NCBI RefSeq assembly: GCF_003601925.1
Contig: NZ_QZWH01000004.1
Span: 113,085-177,084, forward strand
Length of the DNA stretch: 64,000 bases
Reading direction: 5' to 3'
From: Buttiauxella izardii
Lineage (GTDB): Bacteria; Pseudomonadota; Gammaproteobacteria; Enterobacterales; Enterobacteriaceae
The notes under the pieces: generated by a model
Databases searched by the model: none
Told to the model about the DNA's origin: nothing
What the model saw: the letters and a program-made list of their open reading frames with translations, nothing else
Part shown: piece by piece, positions 18,553 to 27,252 of the stretch
Position numbering within the stretch: the stretch's first letter is position 1
How the letters are laid out: each line of letters opens with the position of its first letter
Made by a program: the position numbers and the translations under genes

Positions 18553-18582
18553 CACAAAAAACGCCGGGGGTGACCCGGCGTG
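18553..18582 (-). terminator. Rho-independent terminator of ygeA
   Basis: Stem ACGCCGGG/CCCGGCGT (18561-18581), read on the minus strand and followed by six T residues, about 55 bases beyond the ygeA stop. Confidence 0.8.
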
Positions 18583-18636
18583 AGGTAAGGATACTCTTTT
18601 TTACCGCTTAACTTTTTGAAATTAAGAATAAAAAAA

Positions 18637-19335
18637 TTATTGCTCGGTCAGCATGAAATTAACCGCATCTTCTGCGTGAATCGCCGCGGTATCAAACACC
18701 GGTAGTGGGCAATCTTGTTGGTTGAGCAACAGGCCGATTTCGGTACAGCCGAAAATCACGCCCTGCGCGCCTTGCGCCTGTAGCTCCGCAATCACTTGTT
18801 GGTAATACTGCTTCGATTCGGCGGTGATTTTGCCGAGGCACAGTTCTTCAAAAATGATCTGATTGATACGCAAACGCTGCGGTTCATCAGGGATCAGCGA
18901 CTCGATTCCAAATTCCGACGTCAGGCGGCCACGGTAGAAATCCTGTTCCATGGTGTATTTGGTGCCGAGCAGCGCCACACGGTTAACGCCCTGCGCGGTA
19001 ATGGCGCGGCCGGTAGCGTCGGCGATATGCAGGAACGGTAATTCGCAACGCGATTCAATATGATGCGCCACTTTGTGCATGGTATTGGTACACAGCACGA
19101 TGCCTTCCGCGCCCGCTTTTTGCAGGCCGAGCGCGGCTTGCGCCAGCATGTCGCCTGCGCGATCCCATTCACCGCTTGCCTGGCAGGCTTCGATTTCATG
19201 GAAATCAACGCTGTGCAGCACGATTTTTGCCGAATGCAGGCCGCCTAAACGATGCTTAACCCCTTCATTAATCAAACGATAATAAGGGATAGTCGATTCC
19301 CAACTCATCCCGCCCAGCAAGCCAATTGTTTTCAT
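18637..19335 (-). CDS. ygeA: Amino-acid racemase of the Asp/Glu racemase family, YgeA
   Basis: A 232-residue cofactor-independent racemase. The paired catalytic cysteines are Cys82 (in VLCTNTMHK) and Cys197 (in [10 protein letters not shown]), each at the active-site position of the two pseudo-symmetric domains. The N-terminus [19 protein letters not shown] matches E. coli YgeA, described as a broad-specificity racemase acting on homoserine and other amino acids. The ATG at 19335 is chosen over one three codons upstream to match that start. It follows lysR as in E. coli, with one MFS gene inserted. Confidence 0.92.
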   Translation of the reverse strand: MKTIGLLGGMSWESTIPYYRLINEGVKHRLGGLHSAKIVLHSVDFHEIEACQASGEWDRAGDMLAQAALGLQKAGAEGIVLCTNTMHKVAHHIESRCELPFLHIADATGRAITAQGVNRVALLGTKYTMEQDFYRGRLTSEFGIESLIPDEPQRLRINQIIFEELCLGKITAESKQYYQQVIAELQAQGAQGVIFGCTEIGLLLNQQDCPLPVFDTAAIHAEDAVNFMLTEQ

Positions 19336-19462
19336 TTTTATCACCCGTTCGTATTTATTCCATTGGTTATATCAGAGAGATGACAGAATACGAAAGCGTG
19401 ATCGGCCTTACAAAACACGGGGGCGAACTATCGCAAATGGGATTTTCAGGATACGATTATTT

Positions 19463-19483
19463 AAATGAAACAACGTTTCACAT
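19463..19483. promoter_or_regulatory. KdgR-type operator at kdgF
   Basis: AAATGAAACAACGTTTCACAT is a near-palindrome agreeing with the KdgR box (approximately AATRAAAYRNYRTTTYATT). It lies 17 bases before the kdgF ATG, where bound repressor would cover the transcription start. Confidence 0.7.
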
Positions 19484-19499
19484 AAAAAGGATCCGAGAA

Positions 19500-19823
19500 A
19501 TGTTCACTTTTATTAAAGATACCCAACTGGAAGATTTAGGTGCTGGCGTGAGCCGCCGCATTCTGGCGCATGACGGCAAAATGATGGGCGTGCAGGTTAA
19601 CTTTGAAAAGGGTGCGATTGGCCCGATGCACAACCATCCACATGAGCAGCTGACCTATGTTTTATCCGGTGAATTTGAATTCACCATTGGCGAAGAAACT
19701 CACCGCGTGACCGCTGGCGACACACTCTATAAAGAGCCGCATGTGATGCACGGCTGCGTTTGCCTGGAAGCGGGCACTCTGCTCGATACTTTCACGCCAG
19801 TGCGTGAAGATTTCCTGAAGTAA
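19500..19823 (+). CDS. kdgF: Cupin KdgF, unsaturated uronate linearisation
   Basis: A 107-residue single-domain cupin. The reading frame is open from 19326, but ATG 19500 follows a KdgR box and a purine-rich site and gives the family length. Cupin motif 1 reads G-x5-H44-x-H46-x3-Q50-x6-G, and motif 2 ends in His84 (PHVMH), giving the H/H/Q/H metal site known for KdgF. KdgF converts 4,5-unsaturated galacturonate, released from pectin or alginate oligomers, to the linear keto form before KduI/KduD act. Its position beside togMNAB and ogl fits this role. Confidence 0.85.
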   Translation: MFTFIKDTQLEDLGAGVSRRILAHDGKMMGVQVNFEKGAIGPMHNHPHEQLTYVLSGEFEFTIGEETHRVTAGDTLYKEPHVMHGCVCLEAGTLLDTFTPVREDFLK

Positions 19824-20213
19824 ATTTCTGATAAATGAACTGCTTCTGATCGAGTCCGGTGCTCGGGAGCGGTTCATTCATTTACAGGATTAATGTGTGC
19901 GTGACAAACGTCGTGGTGAAACCTGGACGAAAATGCAGACAAATAGCTTTATCAACGCTATCCGTTTAATTCCCAACTTAAGTTAAATTCCCCACGCGTT
20001 AATATTCCATCCTGAAACAAATAACATTTCCTCATCATTCAGGTTAAATATAACCGACTGATAAATATCATAATCCTCATAAAAAAGTTCCGTAAACCTC
20101 GCCTAAAACTGCTCATACATAAGAAATATCTTTGTGGTTTACATCTGCCCAACTCACTCCATTTTTAAGTCCACATTTTCCATAGAGCCTTAAAAACGCC
20201 ACACACATCAAAC

Positions 20214-20234
20214 AATCGAAACAGCGTTTCGACT
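20214..20234. promoter_or_regulatory. KdgR-type operator upstream of togMNAB
   Basis: AATCGAAACAGCGTTTCGACT, a palindrome with the GAAAC-n3-GTTTC core seen at the other pectin genes, lies about 300 bases before togM. It overlaps a possible CRP half-site: TTCGA-CTTTGA-TCACA at 20228-20243 has one good TCACA arm and one weak arm. Joint KdgR/CRP control is usual in pectin regulons. Confidence 0.6.
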
Positions 20235-20420
20235 TTGATCACATTTCCGCTATTAATCGAATGACTCAGTTACAAATCGTAATAAGATTATTTAAAACGC
20301 CGTTTTACTAATCAGGAACCACGGTTCGCATGTTTCTGAAATCCGTAAATGAATACGGTTCAAGAAAAACCAAAACAGCGATTTATCTTAAATTTATCAA
20401 TCAATTATCAGGGAATGAAT

Positions 20421-20471
20421 ATGCCGAACACGCCCACCGCTTTCCGACCCATCCGTTTCCAGTGCGGGTGA
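20421..20471 (+). CDS. Possible 16-codon leader peptide upstream of togM
   Basis: A short frame, MPNTPTAFRPIRFQCG, begins at an ATG preceded by CAGGGAATGAAT. It is followed four bases later by a second short frame and then togM. I do not recognise it. The good spacing of its ribosome-binding site and the ordered arrangement make translation plausible, but there is no other support. Confidence 0.3.
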   Translation: MPNTPTAFRPIRFQCG

Positions 20472-20475
20472 GGCA

Positions 20476-20520
20476 ATGAGTTTCAAGAACGATTTTGTAA
20501 AACTTTTTTTAAACCATTGA
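20476..20520 (+). CDS. Possible 14-codon peptide upstream of togM
   Basis: The short frame MSFKNDFVKLFLNH starts with an ATG preceded by GTGAGGCA and ends 17 bases before the togM ATG. Stop-to-start proximity could couple translation into togM. Real coding status is uncertain. Confidence 0.28.
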   Translation: MSFKNDFVKLFLNH

Positions 20521-20537
20521 TCGCCAGGTAGGTATGT

Positions 20538-21428
20538 ATGAATGAAAACAGAATGCTGGGATTGGCATGGATATCGCCCTACATAATAGGGTTGATAGTC
20601 TTTACTGCCTTCCCGTTTGTTTCATCTTTCTTCCTCAGTTTTACTGAGTACGATTTGATGAACCCACCGGTATTTAACGGTATCGAGAACTATCGCTACA
20701 TGTTGACCGAAGATTCACTCTTCTGGAAATCCATGGGCGTGACGTTCGCTTACGTGTTTTTAACCATCCCGTTAAAACTCGCTTTTGCGCTCGGCATCGC
20801 ATTTGTTCTGAACTTTAAACTGCGCGGCATCGGCTTCTTCCGTACTGCGTATTACATCCCGTCAATTTTGGGTAGCTCCGTTGCCATCGCCGTTTTATGG
20901 CGTGCGCTGTTTGCTATCGACGGCCTGCTGAACAGCTTTATCGGCGTGTTTGGTTTAGACCCGGTGAACTGGCTGGGCGAGCCTTCTCTGGCGCTGATGT
21001 CCGTCACGCTGCTGCGTGTCTGGCAGTTCGGTTCGGCGATGGTTATCTTCCTCGCGGCACTGCAAAACGTTCCGCAATCGCAGTATGAAGCGGCAATGAT
21101 CGACGGCGCGTCTAAATGGCAGATGTTCATGAAAGTGACCGTGCCTTTGATTACGCCAGTTATCTTCTTCAACTTCATTATGCAGACCACGCAGGCGTTC
21201 CAGGAGTTTACCGCGCCATACATCATTACCGGCGGCGGCCCGACTCACTACACCTACTTGTTCTCGCTCTACATCTACGACACCGCGTTCAAATACTTCG
21301 ATATGGGTTATGGCGCAGCGTTAGCGTGGGTTCTGTTCCTGGTCGTGGCGGTCTTTGCCTCCATCGCCTTTAAGTCATCGAAATACTGGGTGTTCTACTC
21401 CGCAGATAAGGGAGGCAAAAATGGCTGA
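20538..21428 (+). CDS. togM: Oligogalacturonide ABC transporter permease TogM
   Basis: A 296-residue inner membrane permease of the MalF/UgpA type with six membrane segments. The EAA loop that docks on the ATPase is EAAMIDGASKWQMFMKVTVP, near residue 182. With TogN it forms the channel that imports oligogalacturonides from pectin. The start is the second of two overlapping ATGs, after GGTAGG. It is the first gene of togMNAB and overlaps togN by 8 bp. The assignment to oligogalacturonides rests on the association with ogl, kdgF, kdgM and KdgR boxes. Confidence 0.88.
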   Translation: MNENRMLGLAWISPYIIGLIVFTAFPFVSSFFLSFTEYDLMNPPVFNGIENYRYMLTEDSLFWKSMGVTFAYVFLTIPLKLAFALGIAFVLNFKLRGIGFFRTAYYIPSILGSSVAIAVLWRALFAIDGLLNSFIGVFGLDPVNWLGEPSLALMSVTLLRVWQFGSAMVIFLAALQNVPQSQYEAAMIDGASKWQMFMKVTVPLITPVIFFNFIMQTTQAFQEFTAPYIITGGGPTHYTYLFSLYIYDTAFKYFDMGYGAALAWVLFLVVAVFASIAFKSSKYWVFYSADKGGKNG

Positions 21429-22335
21429 TATCCCAACAAACCAGCTCGGTTCACCAAGCCAGACGGATCTGGCCGAGCAGGAAATCGCACGCACGTTACG
21501 CCGTGAAAAAATTAGCCGCACCATTCGTTATATCGTGCTGGTTATTGTCGGCCTGTTGATGCTCTACCCGCTGGTGTGGATGTTCTCTGCGGCGTTTAAA
21601 CCGAACCATGAGATCTTCACCACCCTCGGTCTGTGGCCGTCAAACCCAACCAGCGACGGTTTCGTCAACGGCTGGAAAACCGGTACTGAGTACACCTTTG
21701 GTCACTACATGTGGAACACCATGCAGTACGTGATTCCAAAAGTGCTGCTGACCATTATCTCTTCAACGATTGTTGCTTACGGCTTCGCCCGTTTTGACAT
21801 CCCGTTCAAGAAGTTTTGGTTCGCAACGTTGATTACCACCATGCTGCTGCCAAGCACCGTGCTGTTAATCCCGCAATACCTGATGTTCCGTGAAATGGGC
21901 ATGTTGAACAGTTACCTGCCGCTGTGGCTGCCGATGGCATTCGCAACCCAAGGGTTCTTTGTCTTCATGTTGATCCAGTTCCTGCGTGGCGTGCCGCGTG
22001 ATATGGAAGAAGCCGCGCAAATTGATGGCTGCAACTCCTTCCAGGTGCTGTGGTATGTGGTGGTGCCGATTCTGAAACCGGCCATTATCTCTGTCGCCCT
22101 GTTCCAGTTCATGTGGTCAATGAACGACTTTATCGGGCCGCTGATTTATGTGTACAGCGTAGACAAATACCCAATTGCACTGGCGCTCAAAATGTCTATC
22201 GACGTGACGGAAGGCGCTCCATGGAACGAAATTCTGGCAATGGCGAGCATCTCCATTCTGCCATCGATCATCATCTTCTTCCTGGCTCAACGCTACTTCG
22301 TACAAGGCGTGACCAGCAGCGGAATTAAAGGTTAA
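21421..22335 (+). CDS. togN: Oligogalacturonide ABC transporter permease TogN
   Basis: A 304-residue MalG-type permease. The ATG at 21421 follows GGGAGGCAAAA and overlaps the end of togM by 8 bp; an upstream in-frame extension from 21355 is inside togM and is rejected. After a cytoplasmic N-terminal tail of about 40 residues there are six membrane segments. The EAA motif is EEAAQIDGCNSFQVLWYVVV near residue 200. It pairs with TogM, with TogA supplying ATP hydrolysis. Confidence 0.88.
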   Translation: MADIPTNQLGSPSQTDLAEQEIARTLRREKISRTIRYIVLVIVGLLMLYPLVWMFSAAFKPNHEIFTTLGLWPSNPTSDGFVNGWKTGTEYTFGHYMWNTMQYVIPKVLLTIISSTIVAYGFARFDIPFKKFWFATLITTMLLPSTVLLIPQYLMFREMGMLNSYLPLWLPMAFATQGFFVFMLIQFLRGVPRDMEEAAQIDGCNSFQVLWYVVVPILKPAIISVALFQFMWSMNDFIGPLIYVYSVDKYPIALALKMSIDVTEGAPWNEILAMASISILPSIIIFFLAQRYFVQGVTSSGIKG

Positions 22336-22348
22336 GTGAGGGAATATC

Positions 22349-23476
22349 ATGGCTGAAGTTATTTTCAACAAATTGCAAAAAGTTTACTCCAACGGCTTCC
22401 AGGCGGTTCATGGTATCGACCTGAAGATTGAAGACGGTGAGTTTATGGTTATCGTCGGCCCGTCTGGCTGCGCGAAATCAACCACCCTGCGCATGCTGGC
22501 TGGCCTCGAAACCATCAGCGGTGGCGAAGTCAGAATCGGCGACCGCGTGGTGAATAACCTGGCACCGAAATCTCGCGGCATCGCGATGGTGTTCCAGAAC
22601 TACGCGCTGTATCCGCACATGACAGTACGTGAAAACCTGGCGTTCGGCCTGAAGCTGAGCAAACTGCCAAAACAGCAAATCGAATCGCAAGTGAATGAAG
22701 CTGCGAAAATCCTTGAGCTGGATGAACTGATGGATCGCCTGCCGCGTCAGCTGTCTGGCGGCCAGGCACAACGTGTGGCCGTAGGCCGTGCGATTGTGAA
22801 AAAACCGGACGTGTTCTTGTTTGATGAACCGTTATCAAACCTTGATGCCAAGCTGCGCGCCTCGATGCGTATTCGTATCTCCGATTTGCACAAACAGCTC
22901 AAGAAAAGCGGCAAACCAGCGACCACCGTTTACGTTACCCACGATCAGACCGAAGCGATGACCATGGGCGACCGTATTTGCGTGATGAAACTGGGCCACA
23001 TCATGCAGGTGGATACGCCAGATAACCTTTATCACTATCCGAAAAACATGTTCGTGGCGGGCTTTATCGGCGCGCCAGAAATGAACATTCGCCCGAGCAA
23101 GCTGATTGAGAAAGAGGGCCGTCTGCAAATTAGCGTCGGCAACGATACGTTGGCATTGAACGAGCGTCAGCAATCGCGCTGTGCGCAGTACAAAGATCAG
23201 GACATTTTCTTCGGCATCCGTCCTGAGTTTATTTCGATCTCTGATGAACCGTTCGCTGAAAGCCATTCAAGCGGTGAAATGGTGCGTGTAGAGAATATGG
23301 GCCATGAATTCTTCATCTACCTGAAAGTAGCTGATTTTGAAATGACCTGCCGCATCCCTTCCGATGAAGCTAAGCCAATGATTGAAAAGGGCCTTCACCG
23401 TAAGGTGTATTTCAAGTTTGACATGGAAAAATGTCATATTTTCGACGCTAAAACAGAACAAAACATCTCACTCTGA
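22349..23476 (+). CDS. togA: Oligogalacturonide ABC transporter ATPase TogA
   Basis: A 375-residue ATPase of the MalK/UgpC class. Walker A is GPSGCAKST (near residue 38), the Q-loop is VFQNYALYPHM, the signature is LSGGQAQRVAVGRA, Walker B is VFLFDEPLSNLDAK and the H-loop is VTHDQTEA. Residues beyond about 240 form the MalK-type regulatory OB-fold domain (IFFGIRPEFISI). It lies 13 bp after togN and 9 bp before togB. One unusual residue is Ala in place of the common Gly/Ser in the Walker A loop (C-A-K-S-T), which other sugar ATPases also show. Confidence 0.9.
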   Translation: MAEVIFNKLQKVYSNGFQAVHGIDLKIEDGEFMVIVGPSGCAKSTTLRMLAGLETISGGEVRIGDRVVNNLAPKSRGIAMVFQNYALYPHMTVRENLAFGLKLSKLPKQQIESQVNEAAKILELDELMDRLPRQLSGGQAQRVAVGRAIVKKPDVFLFDEPLSNLDAKLRASMRIRISDLHKQLKKSGKPATTVYVTHDQTEAMTMGDRICVMKLGHIMQVDTPDNLYHYPKNMFVAGFIGAPEMNIRPSKLIEKEGRLQISVGNDTLALNERQQSRCAQYKDQDIFFGIRPEFISISDEPFAESHSSGEMVRVENMGHEFFIYLKVADFEMTCRIPSDEAKPMIEKGLHRKVYFKFDMEKCHIFDAKTEQNISL

Positions 23477-23485
23477 CAGGAGTCT

Positions 23486-24781
23486 ATGATAATGAAAAAA
23501 GTGCTGTTAAGTACCCTGATTGCCTCTACCTTAGCAATGGCTGCCGGCTCGGCGTTTGCGGCAGATGATGTTGATTTACGTATGTCCTGGTGGGGCGGCA
23601 ATGGCCGCCATCAGGTCACACTGAAAGCTGTGGAAGAGTTCCAGAAACAACATCCGAACATCAAAGTGAAGTCGGAATACACCGGTTGGGATGGGCACTT
23701 GTCCCGTCTGACCACGCAAATTGCGGGCGGCACTGAGCCGGACGTGATGCAAACCAACTGGAACTGGCTGCCAATTTTCTCCAAAAATGGCACCGGCTTC
23801 TACGACCTGAATACCGTGAAGGGCGATTTGGATCTGACGCAATTTGATCCAAAGGAACTGCAATCCACCACGGTTGACGGCAAGCTGAACGGCATCCCAA
23901 TTTCCGTCACCGCGCGCGTGTTCTATTTTAACGACGAAACCTGGAAAAAAGCCGGCATCGAATACCCAAAAACCTGGGATGATTTGATGGCGGCAGGTAA
24001 AACCTTTGAAAGCAAACTGGGCAAGCAATACTTCCCGGTCATTTTAGAGCACCAGGATACGCTGTCTTTGCTGCGCTCTTACATGGTGCAGAAATACAAT
24101 ATTCCAGAAATCGACACCACGAAAAAACAGTTCGGCTACAGCAAAGAGCAGTGGGTTGAGTTCTTTGGCATGTACAAAAAACTCATCGACAGCCACGTAA
24201 TGCCTGACACCAAATATTATGCGTCATTTGGTAAGAGCAATATGTATGAGATGAAGCCGTGGATTGAGGGCGAATGGGCCGGGACTTATATGTGGAACTC
24301 CACCATTAAAAAGTATTCCGACAACCTGAAGCCACCAGCAAAACTTGAGCTGGGCTCTTACCCAATGCTGCCAGGGGCAACTGATGCCGGTATGTTCTTC
24401 AAACCAGCACAGATGTTCTCTATCAGTAAAACGACCAAGCATCCGAAAGAAGCCGCGATGCTGATTAACTTCCTGCTGAACGAAAAAGCAGGCGTGGAAG
24501 CGCTGGGTCTGGAGCGTGGCGTGCCGTTGAGTCAAGCGGCGGTCACTCAGCTCACGGCTGATGGCGTAATCAAAGATAACGATCCGGCGGTTGCTGGCCT
24601 GAAACTGGCGCAATCTTTGCCAAACAAACTGCCAACGTCACCGTACTTTGACGACCCGCAGATTGTTTCCCTGTTCGGCACATCTTTGCAGTACATCGAC
24701 TATGGCCAGAAAACCGTAGAAGAAACCGCTGCTGAATTTGAACGCCAGGGTAACCGTATTCTGAAACGCGCAATGCGTTAA
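23486..24781 (+). CDS. togB: Oligogalacturonide-binding periplasmic protein TogB
   Basis: A 431-residue extracellular solute-binding protein (family 1). The signal peptide MIMKKVLLSTLIASTLAMAA ends at about GSAFA|ADD. The mature protein has the cluster-B sugar-binder features (WWGGNGRHQVTLKAVEEF, MQTNWNWLPIF, PISVTARVFYFN, EGEWAGTYMWNS). It delivers oligogalacturonides to TogMN. CAGGAG lies six bases before the ATG. A terminator follows, so togMNAB ends here, although ogl starts only 77 bp further on. Confidence 0.9.
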   Translation: MIMKKVLLSTLIASTLAMAAGSAFAADDVDLRMSWWGGNGRHQVTLKAVEEFQKQHPNIKVKSEYTGWDGHLSRLTTQIAGGTEPDVMQTNWNWLPIFSKNGTGFYDLNTVKGDLDLTQFDPKELQSTTVDGKLNGIPISVTARVFYFNDETWKKAGIEYPKTWDDLMAAGKTFESKLGKQYFPVILEHQDTLSLLRSYMVQKYNIPEIDTTKKQFGYSKEQWVEFFGMYKKLIDSHVMPDTKYYASFGKSNMYEMKPWIEGEWAGTYMWNSTIKKYSDNLKPPAKLELGSYPMLPGATDAGMFFKPAQMFSISKTTKHPKEAAMLINFLLNEKAGVEALGLERGVPLSQAAVTQLTADGVIKDNDPAVAGLKLAQSLPNKLPTSPYFDDPQIVSLFGTSLQYIDYGQKTVEETAAEFERQGNRILKRAMR

Positions 24782-24803
24782 TTAGCCTAAGTTTTTGGAT
24801 AGA

Positions 24804-24838
24804 TACCCTGCCCCGCTTGCGGTGCGGGGTATTTTTTT
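24804..24838 (+). terminator. Terminator after togB
   Basis: Stem CCCCGC/GCGGGG (24811-24828) followed by a run of T residues (ATTTTTTT). Read-through into ogl is likely, since no separate promoter can be pointed to in the short gap. Confidence 0.75.
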
Positions 24839-24858
24839 AACGATTAGGGAGCTTCGTG

Positions 24859-25989
24859 ATGGCTAAAGGTAAAAAAATCCAACTCTCCTTCCGCGCCCGA
24901 CGCGACAAGGAAACCGGTGCAGAAGTGCTGCGTTTGACGCCGCCGCATATTATTTGTCACCGCAATTACTTCTATCAAAAATGTTTTAGCAACGACGGCC
25001 AGCGGCTGATTTTCGGTGGCGCATTTGAAGGGCACTGGAATTACTACTCGCTGGATTTAGAGAAGCAAATCGCCACGCAACTGACTGAAGGCGTTGGCGA
25101 TAATACCTTCGGCGGATTTTTGTCGTCAGACGACCAGTCGCTTTGGTATGTGAAAAACACCCGCGAATTACGCCGCGTCGATCTCGAGTCGCTGGAAGAG
25201 TATGTAGTTTATGAAGTCGATGACGAATGGGTGGCTTACGGCACCTGGGTGGCAAATTCTGATTGCAGCCAACTGGTGGGGATTGAAATCAAAAAGAGCG
25301 ACTGGTCGCCGCTCGACACCTGGCAAAAATTCCGCGAGTTCTATTTCACTAACCCTGAATGCCGCCTGATTCGTATTGATTTACACAGCGGCGAGCAGCA
25401 AGTCATCCTGCAAGAAAAGCGCTGGCTGGGGCATCCGATTTACCGCCCGTTCGACGACGAAACCGTGGCGTTTTGCCACGAAGGCCCACGCGATGCTATC
25501 GACGCGCGTATGTGGTTGATTAATCAGGACGGCAGCAATCTACGCAAAGTTCGTCAGCATCAGGAAGGCGAAAGTTTTACCCATGAATTTTGGGTGCCGG
25601 ACGGTTCCGCACTCTATTACGTGGCGCACAAAGAGGGCGATGCGCACCGTTATTTATGCTCGGCTGACCCGCAAACGCTGGAGAATCGTCAGCTTCGCAC
25701 CATTCCGCCGTGTTCGCATTTGATGAGCAACGCCGATGGTTCGTTGGTAGTAGGTGACGGCGCGCCGCACAAGACCGGGAATATCGATCTAAACGATCCG
25801 TTTATTTGGGTATTTGATCTGAAGAACGGGACGCAGAAAGCGGTTTGCAGCCATAACACATCGTGGAAAGTGGTCGATGGCGACCGCCAGGTGACGCATC
25901 CGCATCCGTCGTTTAGCCCGGATAACCAGTGGGTGTTGTACACGTCTGACGAAGAAGGGATGCCAGCGTTGTATCTTGCAAAGGTATAG
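24859..25989 (+). CDS. ogl: Oligogalacturonate lyase (PL22), copy 1
   Basis: A 376-residue cytoplasmic polysaccharide lyase family 22 enzyme that cleaves short (often unsaturated) oligogalacturonides by beta-elimination to 5-keto-4-deoxyuronate precursors. It is a seven-bladed propeller without a signal peptide. Conserved active-site segments are visible: THEFWVPDG (putative base His), PPCSHLMSN (metal His) and QVTHPHPSF (Gln-x2-His-x-His metal ligands). The start is ATG 24859 after AGGGA, not the GTG just before. It lies downstream of togB, completing an uptake-and-cleavage unit. A second, longer copy is at 27253. Confidence 0.9.
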   Translation: MAKGKKIQLSFRARRDKETGAEVLRLTPPHIICHRNYFYQKCFSNDGQRLIFGGAFEGHWNYYSLDLEKQIATQLTEGVGDNTFGGFLSSDDQSLWYVKNTRELRRVDLESLEEYVVYEVDDEWVAYGTWVANSDCSQLVGIEIKKSDWSPLDTWQKFREFYFTNPECRLIRIDLHSGEQQVILQEKRWLGHPIYRPFDDETVAFCHEGPRDAIDARMWLINQDGSNLRKVRQHQEGESFTHEFWVPDGSALYYVAHKEGDAHRYLCSADPQTLENRQLRTIPPCSHLMSNADGSLVVGDGAPHKTGNIDLNDPFIWVFDLKNGTQKAVCSHNTSWKVVDGDRQVTHPHPSFSPDNQWVLYTSDEEGMPALYLAKV

Positions 25990-25993
25990 ATAT

Positions 25994-26027
25994 AAAAAAA
26001 CCTCCTGGTTTCAGGAGGTTTCTTTTT
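25994..26027. terminator. Bidirectional terminator between ogl and kduD
   Basis: Stem AAACCTCCT/AGGAGGTTT (25998-26021) has an A run on the left and TCTTTTT on the right, so it can stop transcription from both convergent genes. Confidence 0.8.
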
Positions 26028-26031
26028 CGCC

Positions 26032-26098
26032 TGGTGTCGGGGGCGCTACGCTTGCCCGACCGACAAACAGAACAGGTTTTGTAGGGTAGATAACCCGA
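26032..26098. repeat. REP-like palindromic element
   Basis: GTCGGGGGCGCTACGCTTGC...CCGAC (26036-26060) and, after a short gap, GTAGGGTAGATAACCCG. It is related to the REP-like units at 10797, 31085, 47841 and 50584, and is placed between convergent ogl and kduD. Confidence 0.55.
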
Positions 26099-26099
26099 A

Positions 26100-26861
26100 T
26101 TAACGCGCTAACCAGCCGCCATCAACGGCAACGGTGTAACCGTTGATGTAATCAGAAGCCGGGGAAGCCAGGAATACGATTGGCCCTTTCAGATCTTCTG
26201 GCAGACCCCAACGACCCGCTGGAATACGCTCAAGAATTGCCGCGCTACGCTCTTCGTCCGCACGCAGTTGCTGAGTATTGTTGGTCGCCATGTAGCCCGG
26301 TGCGATAGCGTTCACGTTGATACCGTGCTGCGCCCACTCGTTCGCCAGCAGACGGGTCACGCCCATAACTGCGCTTTTTGAAGCGGTATAAGAAGGAACG
26401 CGGATGCCGCCCTGGTAAGAAAGCATGGAAGCGATGTTGATGATTTTGCCGCCTTTGCCCTGCGCAATGAACTGGCGAGCCACAGCCTGAGACATAAAGA
26501 ACACGCTCTTAATGTTCAGGTTCATTACGTCGTCCCAGTCTTTTTCGCTGAAGTTGATGGCGTCTTCACGACGAATCAGACCTGCGTTGTTAACCAGAAT
26601 GTCGATTTGGCCGAACTCAGCAACCGCACGCTCCAGCAGAGCAGGAATACCATCAATCTGGCGTAGGTCAGCAGTCAGGCTCAGGAAGCGACGACCCATC
26701 GCTGTCACACGTTCGATGGTTTCTGCTGGTTCAACGATGTTGATACCGACGATGTCACAACCCGCTTCTGCCAGGCCGATAGCCATACCCTGGCCCAGGC
26801 CAGTATCACAACCGGTAACAACAGCGACTTTACCTTCCAGGGAGAACGAATCCAAAATCAT
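26100..26861 (-). CDS. kduD: 2-deoxy-D-gluconate 3-dehydrogenase / DKI reductase KduD
   Basis: A 253-residue short-chain dehydrogenase almost identical in layout to E. coli KduD. The NAD(P) motif is TGCDTGLGQG (residues 16-25), then VNNAG near residue 91, with the catalytic pair in SYTASKS (Tyr-x3-Lys). It reduces 2,5-diketo-3-deoxygluconate to 2-keto-3-deoxygluconate, the last pectin-specific step before KdgK. AGGAAACCTAC precedes the ATG. Two KdgR-type boxes lie about 140-180 bases upstream. In E. coli kduI is adjacent; here it is absent from the locus. Confidence 0.95.
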   Translation of the reverse strand: MILDSFSLEGKVAVVTGCDTGLGQGMAIGLAEAGCDIVGINIVEPAETIERVTAMGRRFLSLTADLRQIDGIPALLERAVAEFGQIDILVNNAGLIRREDAINFSEKDWDDVMNLNIKSVFFMSQAVARQFIAQGKGGKIINIASMLSYQGGIRVPSYTASKSAVMGVTRLLANEWAQHGINVNAIAPGYMATNNTQQLRADEERSAAILERIPAGRWGLPEDLKGPIVFLASPASDYINGYTVAVDGGWLAR

Positions 26862-26999
26862 GTAGGTTTCCTTTTTTATACGGGCTTGCTGTTAGCGCAA
26901 GCATCTTGGGGAAAATTGTCTGCGCTAACTGCGCCATTCTTAAAATCACTTACGGTAAAAACACTGTTCCGTAATCTTTGATGCAGTAATAGTAATCGG

Positions 27000-27019
27000 G
27001 TTGAAACCGCTTTTCAATT
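27000..27019. promoter_or_regulatory. KdgR-type operator a (kduD/ogl2 spacer)
   Basis: GTTGAAACCGCTTTTCAATT is an imperfect palindrome with a GAAA-n5-TTTC core, immediately next to a better box at 27022. It lies on the kduD side of the divergent region. Confidence 0.5.
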
Positions 27020-27021
27020 AT

Positions 27022-27042
27022 AAATGAAACGTTGTTTCAACT
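27022..27042. promoter_or_regulatory. KdgR-type operator b (kduD/ogl2 spacer)
   Basis: AAATGAAACGTTGTTTCAACT is a strong match to the KdgR box, lying about one helical turn pair from the neighbouring box and upstream of kduD. Confidence 0.7.
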
Positions 27043-27165
27043 TTCAGAGAATACTTTCCAAATTTGATATTTCGATCACGGTTACTCGGAGTTTTCCCTG
27101 CCGCATCCATAAATTTCTCATAAGAGTTGTGTTCGTTCTCACCGTTTAGTGAATGCAATCACACA

Positions 27166-27186
27166 CATTGAAACAATGTTTTGATA
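27166..27186. promoter_or_regulatory. KdgR-type operator c, upstream of ogl2
   Basis: CATTGAAACAATGTTTTGATA, with the TGAAAC-n3-GTTTT core, lies 67 bases before the ogl2 start, placing it at or near the promoter of that gene. Confidence 0.65.
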
Positions 27187-27252
27187 AATTAACACCAGAA
27201 GTTCGAACATTAATTTTCGGCAGAGGCAAGTTGCCACTTAAAGGAGAGCGAA

